Part shown: positions 27,274-37,307 of the stretch, in pieces
Layout of the letters: the number at the start of each line of letters is the position of its first letter
Position numbering within the stretch: position 1 is the stretch's first letter
From: Thauera sp. K11
GTDB taxonomy: Bacteria > Pseudomonadota > Gammaproteobacteria > Burkholderiales > Rhodocyclaceae
Assembly: GCF_002354895.1 (NCBI RefSeq)
Contig: NZ_CP023439.1
Location: 1,984,001 to 2,048,000 of the forward strand
DNA: 64,000 nt
Reading direction: 5' to 3'
Notes under the pieces: model-generated
Told to the model about the DNA's origin: nothing
What the model saw: the letters and a program-made list of their open reading frames with translations, nothing else
The model's database searches: none
Position numbers and translations under genes: made by a program

Positions 27274-28046
27274 ATCCCGCCCAGCTCGAACGCCTGGCCG
27301 ATCATCTGACCAAGCTGCGCCTGTTCAAGAGCCGCGAGCGGCTCGAAGCCCTGCTGCAGCAGGCGGCGGCCGAGGACATGGCTTATGCCGATTTCCTCGA
27401 GCAGGTGCTCGCCGAGGAGGTTGCCGCCAAGGCCAGCAAGAACGTGACCATGCGCACGGCGATGGCGCGCTTTCCCTTCGTCAAACCGCTGGAAACCTTC
27501 GACTTCGCCTACCAGCCCTCGATCGACAGAAAGCAGGTGCAGACGCTGGCCACGTGCCACTTCATCGAGCACGGCGACAACGTGCTCGTGCTCGGACCGC
27601 CGGGCGTGGGCAAGACGCATCTGGCCGTCGCACTCGGCCTCAAGGCGATCGAGGCCGGCTACCGCGTGCTCTTCACCACCGCTGCCAACCTGATCGCGGC
27701 GCTGACCAAGGCCCATGCCGAGGGGCGGCTCGACGAGAAGCTCAAGATCTACACCACGCCACGTCTGCTGATCATCGACGAGATCGGCTACCTGCCGATC
27801 GAGCGTCAGGGCGCAAACCTGTTCTTCCAGTTGATCAGCCGCCGCTACGAGCGAGGACCGATGATCCTGACCAGCAACCAGAGCTTCGGCGCCTGGGGCG
27901 AGGTGTTCGGCGACCGCGTCATCGCCACCGCCATCCTCGACCGGCTACTGCATCACGCCGTCACGCTGAACATTCGTGGCAACTCGTACCGGTTGAAAGA
28001 GAAGTTGAAAGCCGGCCTCGTCCGTCCACAAGAGGCCGAGGCCTGA
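27270..28046 (+). CDS. istB: IS21-family helper ATPase IstB
   Basis: A 258-residue DnaA/DnaC-type AAA+ ATPase. Walker A is [11 protein letters not shown] at about residue 110, Walker B is [11 protein letters not shown] at about 168, and the sensor region reads [15 protein letters not shown]. It overlaps istA by ATGA, so translation is coupled. IstB assembles on DNA and licenses target selection by IstA. The frame is intact. Confidence 0.93.
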   Translation: MNPAQLERLADHLTKLRLFKSRERLEALLQQAAAEDMAYADFLEQVLAEEVAAKASKNVTMRTAMARFPFVKPLETFDFAYQPSIDRKQVQTLATCHFIEHGDNVLVLGPPGVGKTHLAVALGLKAIEAGYRVLFTTAANLIAALTKAHAEGRLDEKLKIYTTPRLLIIDEIGYLPIERQGANLFFQLISRRYERGPMILTSNQSFGAWGEVFGDRVIATAILDRLLHHAVTLNIRGNSYRLKEKLKAGLVRPQEAEA

Positions 28047-28102
28047 ACCGGGTGGGGAATTTTCGATTCCCATGAGTGGGGAAAATTGGGTTCCCCTTGA
28101 CA

Positions 28103-29113
28103 GACGGATTCCGTATGACACTGCGGCTGCATGAGTACGTGGAGAAGGAATCCTTCAACCACCCCTACACCTTTGTGGCGGCACAGACCGGCCTGGACGA
28201 GAAGACGGTGCGCGACATCTTCAACGCCCGCGCCGAGTTCCTGGGGCGCTGGCACCGCTTCGAGACGCCCCGCATCCTGGGCATTGACGAGCTATACCTG
28301 AACAAGCGCTACCGCTGCATTCTGACCAACATTGAGGAGCGAACCCTGCTCGACCTGCTGGCCACCCGCCGCCAGGACGTGGTGACCAACTACCTGATGA
28401 AGCTGAAAGACCGGCAGAAGGTCGAGATCGTCAGCATGGACATGTGGAACCCCTACCGGGCAGCGGTCAAGGCTGTGCTGCCCCAGGCCCGTATCGTGGT
28501 CGATAAGTTCCATGTGGTGCGCATGGCCAACGATGCCCTAGAGAGAGTGCGCAAGGGCCTCAGAAAGGAGCTGAAACCGTCCCAGAGCCGGACTCTCAAG
28601 GGAGACCGGAAAATCCTGCTGAAACGCGCTCACGAAGTCTCAGACCGGGAGCGCCTCATCATGGAGACCTGGACAGGCGCGTTCCCGCAACTGCTGGCCG
28701 CCTACGAGCACAAGGAGCGCTTCTACGGCATCTGGGACGCCACCACACGGCTCCAGGCAGAAGCCGCCCTGGACGAGTGGATAGCCACCATCCCGAAGGG
28801 CCAAAAGGAAGTCTGGAGCGATCTGGTCAGGGCAGTGGGAAACTGGCGCGAAGAGACCATGACCTACTTCGAGACGGACATGCCCGTCACCAACGCTTAC
28901 ACGGAGTCCATCAACCGACTGGCCAAGGACAAGAACCGTGAAGGGCGCGGTTACTCCTTCGAGGTGATGCGGGCACGAATGCTCTACACCACGAAGCACA
29001 AGAAGAAGGCACCGACTGCGAAGGTCTCTCCTTTCTACAAGAAAACCATCGGTTACGGACTGCCGGACTTCGCAGAGGAACTCAACTACGGAGTCGATCT
29101 ATCAACCATCTGA
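28103..29113 (+). pseudogene. ISL3-family transposase lacking its N-terminal zinc-finger part
   Basis: The frame enters from IS21 and shows DGFRMTLRLHEYVEKESF (helix-turn-helix part), then the DDE_Tnp_ISL3 core: ILGIDELYLNKRYRCILTN with catalytic Asp, IVSMDMWNPYRAAVKAVLP with the second Asp, VDKFHVVRMANDAL, and near the end TNAYTESINRLAKDKNREGRGYSF with the Glu. The roughly 90 N-terminal residues holding the Cys-rich zinc finger are gone, so it is probably inactive unless an in-frame start in IS21 is used. It ends at 29113. Confidence 0.85.
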
Positions 29114-29171
29114 GGGTGGTATCAGATTGATGGGGTGAAGGTGCCCCATCAACCATTAAATCCGTATACCC
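28103..29171 (+). mobile_element. 5'-truncated ISL3-family element
   Basis: The left end is missing, cut at the IS21 border. The right end is visible behind the transposase gene as a border that reads inward GGGTATACGGATTTAATGGT. Between the stop codon at 29113 and this border there is only a short non-coding tail. Confidence 0.7.
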
Positions 29172-29175
29172 AACC

Positions 29176-29206
29176 AAAAAAAACCCACCGGTTTGCGACC
29201 GATGGG
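29176..29206 (-). terminator. Rho-independent terminator of the oxidoreductase-etfBA operon
   Basis: On the minus strand CCCATCGGT-CGCAA-ACCGGTGGG is followed by eight T. It lies 108 bases after the etfA stop, at the border of the ISL3 remnant. The 100 bases in between hold nothing that I can name. Confidence 0.8.
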
Positions 29207-29313
29207 CGAAGGGATCTTCGGCAGGGATTGCAGCGGGAGAGGAATAGCTGCCACCGAAGAATCCAACGGGAACGGGTTGGCATCACGGCCAGCGAATCGG
29301 CATGACCTGCAGA

Positions 29314-30243
29314 TCAAAGGCTCGCTGTCAGTTCGGGAACTGCGGCGAACAGATCCGCTACAAGCCCGTAGTCCGCAACCTGAAAGATCGGCGCCTCGGG
29401 GTCCTTGTTGATCGCGACGATCAGCCGGGAATCCTTCATGCCCGCCAGATGCTGGATAGCGCCGGAGATGCCGATCGCGATGTAGACCTGGGGCGCGACG
29501 ATCTTGCCGGTCTGGCCGACCTGGAAGTCGTTGGGGACAAAGCCCGCGTCGACCGCGGCGCGGCTCGCTCCGAGCGCGGCGCCTAGCTTGTCCGCCAGCG
29601 GCTCGAGCAGGGTGCGGTAGTTCTCGCCGTTACCCAGCCCCCGGCCACCGGAGACGATGATCTTGGCGGCACCGAGTTCGGGGCGCTCACTCTTCGTGAG
29701 TTCGCGGCCGACGACACGGGTCAGGCCCAGGTCCTTCGCGGCGGGCACGACCTCGATCGGCGCGGAGCCGCCGAGCGGCGCGGCGTCGAACGCAGCGGTG
29801 CGCACGGTCACGACCTTCACGCGGTCGGTGCTCTTGACGGTCGCTAGCGCATTGCCGGCGTAGATCGGTCGCACGAAGGTGTCGGCCGATTCGACCGCGA
29901 CAATGTCGGAGATCTGCGCGACGTCGAGCAGTGCGGCGACGCGCGGCAGCATGTTCTTCCCGGCGCTGGTTGCCGCGGCGAAGACGTGACTGTAGTCGGC
30001 GGCGAGCGCACGCACGAGCTCGGCAACGTTCTCGGCGGTCTGTGCTTCGTACTGGGCCGCGTCGCATACCAACACCTTCGCGACGGCGCTGATGGCGGCG
30101 GCGGCTTGGGCGGCGGTGGAGCAGCCGCTGCCCGCGACCAGGACGTGGATGTCCGCTCCGACCGCCTGCGCGGCGGTCACGGCGTTGAGAGTCGCGGTCT
30201 TGATCGACTGGTTGTCGTGTTCCGCAATGACGAGGACGGCCAT
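29314..30243 (-). CDS. etfA: Electron transfer flavoprotein alpha subunit
   Basis: 309 residues, normal for EtfA. The N-terminal domain begins [20 protein letters not shown]. The C-terminal FAD-binding domain shows [35 protein letters not shown] and [23 protein letters not shown], all family hallmarks, with [20 protein letters not shown] near the end. EtfAB takes electrons from acyl-CoA dehydrogenases or other flavoproteins and passes them to ETF:quinone oxidoreductase. The start codon shares one base with the etfB stop. It is the last gene of the operon. Confidence 0.95.
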   Translation of the reverse strand: MAVLVIAEHDNQSIKTATLNAVTAAQAVGADIHVLVAGSGCSTAAQAAAAISAVAKVLVCDAAQYEAQTAENVAELVRALAADYSHVFAAATSAGKNMLPRVAALLDVAQISDIVAVESADTFVRPIYAGNALATVKSTDRVKVVTVRTAAFDAAPLGGSAPIEVVPAAKDLGLTRVVGRELTKSERPELGAAKIIVSGGRGLGNGENYRTLLEPLADKLGAALGASRAAVDAGFVPNDFQVGQTGKIVAPQVYIAIGISGAIQHLAGMKDSRLIVAINKDPEAPIFQVADYGLVADLFAAVPELTASL

Positions 30244-31004
30244 CAGATCACCTTTGCTTCGTTCTTCAGTTTATCGACCAGCGTCGCGACATCCGGAACC
30301 AGCACGCCGGCACTGCGCCTGGACGGCTCGGCCACTTTCAGGATCGCCAGACGCGGAGCCACATCGACTCGCAGATCCGTGGGCTTCACGGTCTCGAGCG
30401 GCTTCTTTTTCGCCTTCATGATGTTGGGCAGCGTCGCGTAGCGCGGCTCGTTGAGGCGCAAATCCGTGGTGACGACCGCGGGCAGCGTCATCTCGAGGGT
30501 TTCGAGGCCGCCGTCGATCTCGCGCGTGACCGTGGCAAGGTTCCCGTCCACTGACAGCTTCGATGCAAAGGTGGCCTGCGGCCAGCCCATCAGGGCTGCG
30601 AGCATCTGGCCGGTCTGGTTCGCGTCGTCGTCGATCGCCTGCTTGCCGCAGATCACCAGCTGCGGGGCTTCCGTGTCGCACAGGGCCTTCAGGAGTTTGG
30701 CGACGGCGAGCGGCTGCAGCTCGGCGTCGTTCAGTTCACCACAATCGACGAGGATGCCGCGGTCGGCCCCGATTGCCATCGCCGCACGCAGGGTTTCGGA
30801 GCACACCGCCGCGCCGCAGCTCACCGCCACCACTTCGGTCGCGATGCCGGCTTCCTTCAGCCGCACAGCCTCTTCCACCGCGATCTCGTCGAAGGGGTTC
30901 ATGGCCATCTTCACGTTGGCGAGGTCCATGCCCGAACCGTCCGCTTTCACGCGGGCCTTCACGTTGTAGTCAAGCACGCGCTTGATGGGTACCAGGATCT
31001 TCAT
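30243..31004 (-). CDS. etfB: Electron transfer flavoprotein beta subunit
   Basis: 253 residues from ATG 31004, which has AAGGAG seven bases upstream; a longer frame to 31400 overlaps the oxidoreductase gene and is spurious. The protein starts [20 protein letters not shown], and carries [17 protein letters not shown], the AMP/NAD-fold [20 protein letters not shown] signature and [20 protein letters not shown]. It forms the heterodimer with EtfA. The four acyl-CoA dehydrogenases further right in this window are likely electron donors (inference), though its operon partner is an oxoacid oxidoreductase. Confidence 0.95.
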   Translation of the reverse strand: MKILVPIKRVLDYNVKARVKADGSGMDLANVKMAMNPFDEIAVEEAVRLKEAGIATEVVAVSCGAAVCSETLRAAMAIGADRGILVDCGELNDAELQPLAVAKLLKALCDTEAPQLVICGKQAIDDDANQTGQMLAALMGWPQATFASKLSVDGNLATVTREIDGGLETLEMTLPAVVTTDLRLNEPRYATLPNIMKAKKKPLETVKPTDLRVDVAPRLAILKVAEPSRRSAGVLVPDVATLVDKLKNEAKVI

Positions 31005-31090
31005 GAGTCTCCTTGTTGTCGATTGCTGGTTGATTCGCGCCGTACGACCATCAAGGGCGCGAGCGCCTCGATGTTGTTGTCCGGCGCACT

Positions 31091-34000
31091 TCAGGCTGCC
31101 CGTTCCGACCGGCCAGCCTCGAACCGGGCCTGCAGCTCTTCGCGACGCTTGGTCGCGCCGGCCATGCTGCGTTCCTTGACGTGGCCATAGCCACGAATCT
31201 GTTCCGGGATGCGCGCAAGCTCGATCGCGACATCCAGCCGGTCTCGCGACAGGCCGTCGCAGATGCGGTCGATGAAGACGAAATAGTCCTTCACCAGTTC
31301 GCGCTCCTGGCGCCGCTCCGCGCTCCTGCCAAAGGGATCCAGGGCGGTGCCACGCAGGCCCTTGAAGCGGGAGAGCAGGCGGAAGGTACGCATCATCCAC
31401 GGACCGTAGGCGCGCTTCTGGGGCAGGCCGTCAACGCCACGCTTCGCGAACAGGGGTGGCGCGAGGTGGAAGTTGAGCCGGTAATCCCGGCCGGGCTCGC
31501 CCTCGAACTGTTCGCGCAACTGGGCGAGGAATTCGGGCGCGCTGTGCAACCGCGCCACCTCGTACTCGTCCTTGTACGCCATGAGCTTCGCGAGGTTGCG
31601 CGCGACAGCCTCGGTCAGGGCGAGTCGGCCTTGTCCAACCACCGCTCGCTCGGCCTCTTGCACCCGCGCCACGGCCTTTCGGTAACGCTCGCCATAGACA
31701 CCATTCTGATAATCGCTGAGCAGCCTGACGCGGCGTTCGATCAGCCGGTCCAGCGACTCCGGCATAGCCAGCACCACCGCCTCACCCCGCCCCGAAGCGT
31801 CGGCCACCGGCAGTTTTCCCGCGTCGTGTGCCGCAAGCCGTCCCCACTCGAACGCCTGCTGGTTCTTTTCGACCGAGACGCCATTCAGCTCGATCGCGCG
31901 CAGCAATGCCGCCTTGCCGACCGGAATCCAGCCTTTCTGCCACGCGAACCCCAGCACGAGCGGATTGGCGTAGATCGTGTCGCCGAGCAGCCGCAGTGCA
32001 AGCGCGTTCGCGTCGATGAATTCACAGGCATCGCCCACACTGGCGCGGATGTCGCCCTCGGCCGCCGCCCCCGGAAACTTCCAGTCGGGATTCGACAGGA
32101 ACTCCGCCGCCGGGGTCTGCGCGCTATTGACCACCGCTCGCGTGCGTCCCTGACGAACCTTGGAGAGCGCTTCGGCCGAAGCCGAGACGATCTCGTCGCA
32201 GCCGATCAGCACGTCGGCCTCGCCGGTAGCGATCCGGGTGGCGTGAATGGCCGCCGGGGTCGCCGCGATCTGCACGTGGCTCAACACCGCCCCGCCCTTC
32301 TGCGCGAGCCCGGTCATGTCGAGCACGGTGACGCCCTTGTGTTCCAGATGAGCCGCCATGCCCAACAGCGCACCGATCGTCACGACCCCCGTTCCGCCGA
32401 CCCCCGTCACGACGATACCGCAGGGTTTGTCCAGCCCGGGCAGTGCGGGTTCAGGCAGCGCTTCCGAGGCAGTCACCGGCGCCGACTCGCGCGCTGCGGG
32501 CTTGCGCAATTGCGCGCCCTCGGCGGTCACGAAGCTCGGGCAAAAACCCTTCAGGCAGGAGAAGTCCTTATTGCAGCCGCTCTGATTGATCTTGCGCTTG
32601 GTGCCTAGCGGCGTTTCCAGTGGCTCCACCGACAGGCAGTTGGAGGCCACGGAGCAGTCGCCACAACCCTCGCAGACTGCCGGGTTGATGAATGCGCGGC
32701 GGGCCGGATCAGGGTAATCGCCGCGCTTGCGGCGGCGGCGCTTCTCGGTGGCGCAGGTCTGATCGTAGATCAGGACCGACACCCCCGAACTCTCGCGCAG
32801 CTCGAGCTGCAACGCGTCAAGCTCATCCCGATGGTGCACCGTCACCGCATCCGGCAGACCGGCGCGCATCGCGTACTTCTCCGGCTCGTCGCTCACGATC
32901 AGGACCCGGCTAGCACCTTCGGCGCTCACCTGCTGCGCGATCTGCGGCACCGTCAGCACCCCGTCGACCGGCTGCCCCCCCGTCATCGCGACCGCGTCGT
33001 TGTAGAGGATCTTGTAAGTGAGGGTCGCCTTGGCGGCGATCGCCGCGCGGATGGCGAGCAGGCCCGAATGGAAATAGGTGCCGTCACCGAGGTTCACGAA
33101 GACGTGCTTGTCGCCCGAGAAGTGCATCTGGCCGAGCCAGCTCACGCCCTCCCCGCCCATCTGCGTGAAAGTCTCGGTGCGCCGGTCCATCCACATCGCC
33201 ATGTAGTGACAACCGATGCCGGCGAGCGCGCGCGAGCCTTCCGGCACGCGGGTGGACGTGTTGTGCGGACAGCCCGAACAGAACCAGGGCTTGCGCTCGA
33301 CGGTCACGCGAGGCCGCGCCGCTTCGCGCTCCTTCGCCTCGATGACATCGATGCGCGCGAACACGCGGGCGCGAAGGTCTTCGGGCAGCCCCACGCGCTC
33401 CAGTCGCGCGGCGATGGCCTTCGCGATGATCGCCGGCGACAGCTCGTAGCGCGCCGGAAGCAGCCATTGCCCACGCGGCACCGACCACTCGCCCCCCGAG
33501 TTGTCGCGCTCGTCGAATTTGCCGTAGACGCGCGGGCGGACGTCGTCGCGCCAGTTGTACAGTTCCTCCTTGAGGGCGTACTCGAGAATCTGGCGCTTCT
33601 CCTCGACCACCAGGATTTCTTCCAGTCCGGTCGCAAACGCGCGCGCATTGTGGGCGTCGAGCGGCCACACGCAGCCCACCTTGAAGAGGCGGATGCCGAT
33701 CCGTCGACAGGCATCGTCGTCCAAACCCAGGTCCGTCAGCGCCTGACGCACGTCGAGATAGGCTTTGCCTGCCGCCATGATCCCGAAGCGCGCGTCGGGC
33801 GAATCGATCACGATACGGTTGAGCTTGTTCGCGCGGACGTATTCGAGCGCCGCATACCACTTGTAATCGAGCATGCGCGCTTCCTGCGCGAGCGGCGTAT
33901 CCGGCCAGCGGATATTGAGCCCGCCTTCAGGCATTGCGAAGCTATCCGGAATGACGATCTGCAGGCGGTCCGGATCGATCTCGACCGATGCGGACGACTC

Positions 34001-34648
34001 GACGACATCGGTGACGCACTTCATCGACACCCACAACCCGGAGTAGCGGCTCATCGCCCAGCCATGCAGGCCGAAGTCGAGATACTCCTGCACGTTCGCC
34101 GGGTACAGCACCGGAATGCCACAGGCGATCAGCAGGTGTTCCGACTGATGCGCGACCGACGACGACTTCGCCGCATGGTCGTCGCCGGCGAGCATCAGCA
34201 CGCCGCCATGGGGCGAGGTCCCTGCGGCGTTCGCGTGCTTCAGCACGTCGGCCGAGCGGTCCACGCCCGGCCCCTTGCCATACCACATGCCGAATACCCC
34301 GTCGCGCTGGGCGTTGGGGTAAAGATTCACCTGCTGCGTGCCCCACACGGCGGTCGCAGCGAGGTCTTCGTTGAGGCCGGGCTGAAAGACTACGTCGTGG
34401 GAGGCAAGATGCTTTTTCGCCTTCCACAGCGCCATGTCCAGCCCGCCCAGCGGCGAGCCGCGATAGCCCGAAATGTAGCCGCCGGTGTTCAGCCCCGCGC
34501 GCCGGTCGCGCTCCTTCTGCAGCATGGGCAGGCGCGCCAAGGCCTGAGTACCGCTCAGGTAGATGCGTCCGGACTCCTGGGTGTACTTGTCCTCCAGCGT
34601 GACCGAAAGCAGTGCATCCCTCGCCTCGGCAGACAGCGGTGAGTTCAT
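31091..34648 (-). CDS. Indolepyruvate:ferredoxin oxidoreductase family protein (fused alpha-gamma, 1185 residues)
   Basis: The enzyme type oxidatively decarboxylates aryl pyruvates to acyl-CoA with ferredoxin as acceptor. The start ATG 34648 sits five bases after GGAGG; the ATG just before it has no room for a binding site. Visible parts: N-terminal pyrimidine-binding domain ([16 protein letters not shown]), an iron-sulfur motif [11 protein letters not shown] at about 470, the TPP motif GDGTYFHSG at about 540, a Cys-rich iron-sulfur stretch [13 protein letters not shown] and [12 protein letters not shown] at about 690-740, then the gamma domain ([18 protein letters not shown]). Length and order fit the single-chain form common in proteobacteria. 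It is the first gene of the operon with etfBA, divergent from a LysR gene. Confidence 0.9.
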   Translation of the reverse strand: MNSPLSAEARDALLSVTLEDKYTQESGRIYLSGTQALARLPMLQKERDRRAGLNTGGYISGYRGSPLGGLDMALWKAKKHLASHDVVFQPGLNEDLAATAVWGTQQVNLYPNAQRDGVFGMWYGKGPGVDRSADVLKHANAAGTSPHGGVLMLAGDDHAAKSSSVAHQSEHLLIACGIPVLYPANVQEYLDFGLHGWAMSRYSGLWVSMKCVTDVVESSASVEIDPDRLQIVIPDSFAMPEGGLNIRWPDTPLAQEARMLDYKWYAALEYVRANKLNRIVIDSPDARFGIMAAGKAYLDVRQALTDLGLDDDACRRIGIRLFKVGCVWPLDAHNARAFATGLEEILVVEEKRQILEYALKEELYNWRDDVRPRVYGKFDERDNSGGEWSVPRGQWLLPARYELSPAIIAKAIAARLERVGLPEDLRARVFARIDVIEAKEREAARPRVTVERKPWFCSGCPHNTSTRVPEGSRALAGIGCHYMAMWMDRRTETFTQMGGEGVSWLGQMHFSGDKHVFVNLGDGTYFHSGLLAIRAAIAAKATLTYKILYNDAVAMTGGQPVDGVLTVPQIAQQVSAEGASRVLIVSDEPEKYAMRAGLPDAVTVHHRDELDALQLELRESSGVSVLIYDQTCATEKRRRRKRGDYPDPARRAFINPAVCEGCGDCSVASNCLSVEPLETPLGTKRKINQSGCNKDFSCLKGFCPSFVTAEGAQLRKPAARESAPVTASEALPEPALPGLDKPCGIVVTGVGGTGVVTIGALLGMAAHLEHKGVTVLDMTGLAQKGGAVLSHVQIAATPAAIHATRIATGEADVLIGCDEIVSASAEALSKVRQGRTRAVVNSAQTPAAEFLSNPDWKFPGAAAEGDIRASVGDACEFIDANALALRLLGDTIYANPLVLGFAWQKGWIPVGKAALLRAIELNGVSVEKNQQAFEWGRLAAHDAGKLPVADASGRGEAVVLAMPESLDRLIERRVRLLSDYQNGVYGERYRKAVARVQEAERAVVGQGRLALTEAVARNLAKLMAYKDEYEVARLHSAPEFLAQLREQFEGEPGRDYRLNFHLAPPLFAKRGVDGLPQKRAYGPWMMRTFRLLSRFKGLRGTALDPFGRSAERRQERELVKDYFVFIDRICDGLSRDRLDVAIELARIPEQIRGYGHVKERSMAGATKRREELQARFEAGRSERAA

Positions 34649-34675
34649 CATCCCCTCCAGACTCTCTATTTATAT

Positions 34676-34706
34676 CGACACATAGTACGAATCTGTCTAT
34701 GTATCG
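34676..34706. promoter_or_regulatory. LysR-type operator in the divergent intergenic region
   Basis: CGACACATAG-N11-CTATGTATCG has 10-base arms with a single mismatch and contains the T-N11-A core typical of LysR boxes (ACATAG-N11-CTATGT exact). It lies between the oxidoreductase start (34648) and the lysR start (34746), so it can serve both directions. Confidence 0.8.
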
Positions 34707-34745
34707 TAAAATCACCAATACTGAGTTCTGGTATTAGGAAAACGG

Positions 34746-35657
34746 ATGCCGGTCGACAACAATGTCACCCTGCGCCAGCTGCGCTACTTCATCGCCGCCG
34801 CGGAGACCGGCCAGTTCTCGATGGCCGCCACGCGCGCCCACGTTTCGCAATCGGCCATCACCAATGCGGTGCTGCTCCTGGAAGAATCGCTGGGGGTGCG
34901 CCTGTTCGACCGCAAACCCCACGGCGTGGGCCTCACCGCCGAGGGGCACAGCTTCTATCGACGCACGCGCGACATCCTCGACGCGCTCGAAGACGCTCTG
35001 CGCGAACCGCGCTTCCAGGCCCACCACCTGAAAGGCGCGATCCGCATCGGTGCTTCGTACACCGTGCTCGGCTATTTCCTGCCCCCGCTGCTCGCCCGCT
35101 TTCGCGCGAACTATCCGGACGTCGAACTCGACCTCCACGACATGAACCGCGAAGCCATCGAAGCCGGCGTCGCGGCCGGCGATATCGAGTTGGGCGTGGT
35201 GATCCTGTCCAACGTCGTCGAGCGCGAACGCTTCGGCCACCACGTGCTGCTGCGCTCCCGCCGCCAGCTATGGACTTCGGCCGCCCACCCGCTCCTGCAA
35301 AAAGACAACGCGGCCCTCGCCGACGTCGCTGCCTATCCCTACATCCAGGTCACCGTTGACGAAGGCGAACTGTCGACGCAGCGTTATTGGGCAGCCAAGG
35401 GCATTCAGCCCGACATCGCGTTTCGCACCGGCTCGGTCGAAGCGCTGCGCGGGCTCGTCGCGCACGGCTTCGGCGTCACCATCCTGTCCGACATGGTGTA
35501 TCGGCCGTGGTCGCTGGAAGGCAAGAAGATCGAGGCCCGCCCCATTCTCGATGTGGTACCCGACATGGAAGTCGGGCTGATCTGGCGGCACGACGGCACG
35601 CTGGAACGATCCGCCGACGCGTTCAGGCAGTTCCTGATACAGGCTTGCGGGAGCTGA
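34746..35657 (+). CDS. LysR-family transcriptional regulator
   Basis: 303 residues. The N-terminal winged helix-turn-helix covers about 8-67 (LRQLRYFIAAAETGQFSMAA, SQSAITNAVLLLEESLGVRL, FDRKPHGVGLTAEG). The effector domain begins about residue 95 with GAIRIGASYTVLGYFLPPLL and continues through IELGVVILSNV and GFGVTILSDM. It is divergent from the indolepyruvate oxidoreductase-etfBA operon, with a clear LysR box in between, and is therefore the likely regulator of that operon. The effector is unknown; an aryl-pyruvate or aromatic amino acid product is plausible. Confidence 0.92.
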   Translation: MPVDNNVTLRQLRYFIAAAETGQFSMAATRAHVSQSAITNAVLLLEESLGVRLFDRKPHGVGLTAEGHSFYRRTRDILDALEDALREPRFQAHHLKGAIRIGASYTVLGYFLPPLLARFRANYPDVELDLHDMNREAIEAGVAAGDIELGVVILSNVVERERFGHHVLLRSRRQLWTSAAHPLLQKDNAALADVAAYPYIQVTVDEGELSTQRYWAAKGIQPDIAFRTGSVEALRGLVAHGFGVTILSDMVYRPWSLEGKKIEARPILDVVPDMEVGLIWRHDGTLERSADAFRQFLIQACGS

Positions 35658-36051
35658 GCGGCGCGGCGGTCGTTACGGGCACGTCAGACGGGATGGTCTA
35701 GCGGCGACGGTCGGACGACAAGTACTCGGCCGTTGCTGACGCTCGGGGTGGCAGAACTCAAGGGTGACCACCCGTCTAAAAGCGAACCCTTAGCGCGGTG
35801 CGTGTCATACCAAGAAACTGCCCTGCAGAGTAAGTAAGTCGGCCCTGAGCGGCAGTTTGCTGACACATTGCTGCCCCCCGTGTACGTCGAAATTCCAATG
35901 ACGGCTCAGGCCGAACGACGGTCAGTGCGCAGGGAACATCACAACTGAGTGATGAATGGTCGCACAAAGTGCACTTTGGATACCGCAGCCGACGTCACCG
36001 ACCTAACCCGGCTCTGCCATAGCCACCGCAGCGCGCCTACCTAGCCGACTT
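35658..36051. other. 394-base gap without recognisable gene
   Basis: Small frames exist on the minus strand (35684-35866 and 35776-35967) but neither has a ribosome binding site or recognisable sequence. I see no terminator with a T tract. It separates the convergent lysR and hemerythrin genes. Confidence 0.4.
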
Positions 36052-36486
36052 TCAGGTCGTCACCGCGCGCTTCAGGACCAGCGGCACGCCCCCCGTACTG
36101 CGCTTGACCATCCATTGCGCCAGCGCCGAATCCATGTAGGTCGCATGGCCCGGGAACCACTCCTCGAGCGCGACCGCGAGGCGGCGCCCGACCTCGATGT
36201 TGCCCGCCGCGACCATCTGCTGCACTTCGCGCACCGACGCCATGACCTTCTCGTGTTCCTCGATGTGGCAGTCCCGCGCCGGGAAGTTTCCCGCGGACAT
36301 CCAGGCGGCTTCCTCCGCGAAGTGGTGCTCGGCGTGGGCGGCGAAACGGTCGAGCAGCGCCGGGAAGACTTCGTCTCCGACGACCTGCATGGCGTGCACG
36401 AGCTCGACGAACTCGTGGTGGATGTCGTCCATCGGCCCATAGCCGAGGAGGAATTCGTCGCTCCAGGGGGTCGCCTGCTCGCTCAT
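36052..36486 (-). CDS. Bacteriohemerythrin-like protein
   Basis: 144 residues with the hemerythrin di-iron ligand pattern: DDIHHEFVELVHAM (first His and following Glu), HAEHHFAEEAAWM with the HxxxE ligand set, HIEEHEKVM and near the end HATYMDSALAQW. Such proteins bind O2 or NO at a di-iron centre in the cytoplasm and serve as oxygen carriers or sensors. The gene starts 13 bases after the folE stop and is probably co-transcribed with it. One of the seven ligands (DxxxH) lies in the HATYMD motif with Asp. Confidence 0.85.
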   Translation of the reverse strand: MSEQATPWSDEFLLGYGPMDDIHHEFVELVHAMQVVGDEVFPALLDRFAAHAEHHFAEEAAWMSAGNFPARDCHIEEHEKVMASVREVQQMVAAGNIEVGRRLAVALEEWFPGHATYMDSALAQWMVKRSTGGVPLVLKRAVTT

Positions 36487-36499
36487 TTCCGGTCTCCGT

Positions 36500-37138
36500 T
36501 CAGGTATTCGGCAGGCCGCGCGGGCCGCCCATGCCGATCATCGCGAGGAATTCGCGGCGCGTCGAGGCGTCTTCGCGAAACGCGCCGACCATCCGGCTGG
36601 TGACGAGGCCTGCGCCGGGCTTGTGCACCCCGCGCGTGGTCATGCACTGGTGGGACGCCTCGATGACAACCGCGACGCCCTTGGGTTGCAGCACGGAGTG
36701 CAGCGTGTCGGCGATCTGCACCGTCATTTTTTCCTGGATCTGCAGGCGTTTTGCGTAGATCTCGACCAGCCGCGCGAGCTTGGAGATGCCGACCACGCGG
36801 TGGTTCGGGAGGTAACCGATGTGCGCCTTGCCGATGATCGGCGCCATGTGGTGCTCGCAGTGGCTTTCGAAGCGGATGTCGTTCATGACGATCATCTCGT
36901 CGTAGCCCTCGACCTCGGAGAAGGTGCGAGCCAGGATTTCGGCCGGGTCCTGCGAATAGCCGGCGAAGAATTCTTCGTAGGCGCGCACGACGCGCGAGGG
37001 CGTATCGACGAGCCCCTCGCGGCCCGGTTCGTCGCCGGCCCAGCGGATAAGGGTGCGTACGGCGTCTTCCGCCGCCTCGCGCGATACGCCACCGCGCAGG
37101 TCCGCGTCACCGGCGTCGTCGGTTTGCCCTTCTTTCAT
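36500..37138 (-). CDS. folE: GTP cyclohydrolase I
   Basis: 212 residues. Converts GTP to dihydroneopterin triphosphate in folate or pterin biosynthesis. Family signatures are complete: [36 protein letters not shown] with the zinc ligands Cys and His, [20 protein letters not shown] and the third ligand Cys in [10 protein letters not shown]. The N-terminal 20 residues are variable and acidic. It lies between the dehydrogenase operon and the hemerythrin gene; a pathway link to either is not evident. Confidence 0.95.
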   Translation of the reverse strand: MKEGQTDDAGDADLRGGVSREAAEDAVRTLIRWAGDEPGREGLVDTPSRVVRAYEEFFAGYSQDPAEILARTFSEVEGYDEMIVMNDIRFESHCEHHMAPIIGKAHIGYLPNHRVVGISKLARLVEIYAKRLQIQEKMTVQIADTLHSVLQPKGVAVVIEASHQCMTTRGVHKPGAGLVTSRMVGAFREDASTRREFLAMIGMGGPRGLPNT

Positions 37139-37307
37139 GCTGCGTTCTCCCGTTTGTCCTGCGGCGTGCGGGGGCGCCCGTGACGCAGGGCGTCCCCACA
37201 GAAGAAAGAGCGGGACCGTGTTGCCGAGGTCCCGTAAACCGGCAGCGCACCGCGCACCGTCGGAGGAGAAGACATAATCTGCGTCACGCCCGCGCGGTCT
37301 GGTCTGC

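Larger units (their letters stand above)
25849..28102 (+). mobile_element. IS21-family insertion sequence, complete, 2254 bp
   Basis: The borders are matching inverted repeats starting TGTCA: TGTCAGTAGGAACTCAATAA on the left and TGTCAAGGGGAACCCAATTT read inward on the right, both continuing with TCCCCA and a second GTGGGAA-like block. The element encodes istA and istB in the normal overlapping order. I see no target duplication: an IS1634 fragment abuts the left end and a truncated ISL3 gene the right end, so recombination or adjacent deletion followed insertion. Confidence 0.9.

Noticed and set aside
31181..34642. Two long plus-strand frames opposite the indolepyruvate oxidoreductase gene (31181-32608 and 32831-34642)
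   Set aside because: His/Arg-rich readings without motifs, fully opposite a conserved gene.
35684..35967. Two short minus-strand frames after lysR
   Set aside because: No ribosome binding site, no family, and poor composition; treated as non-coding.
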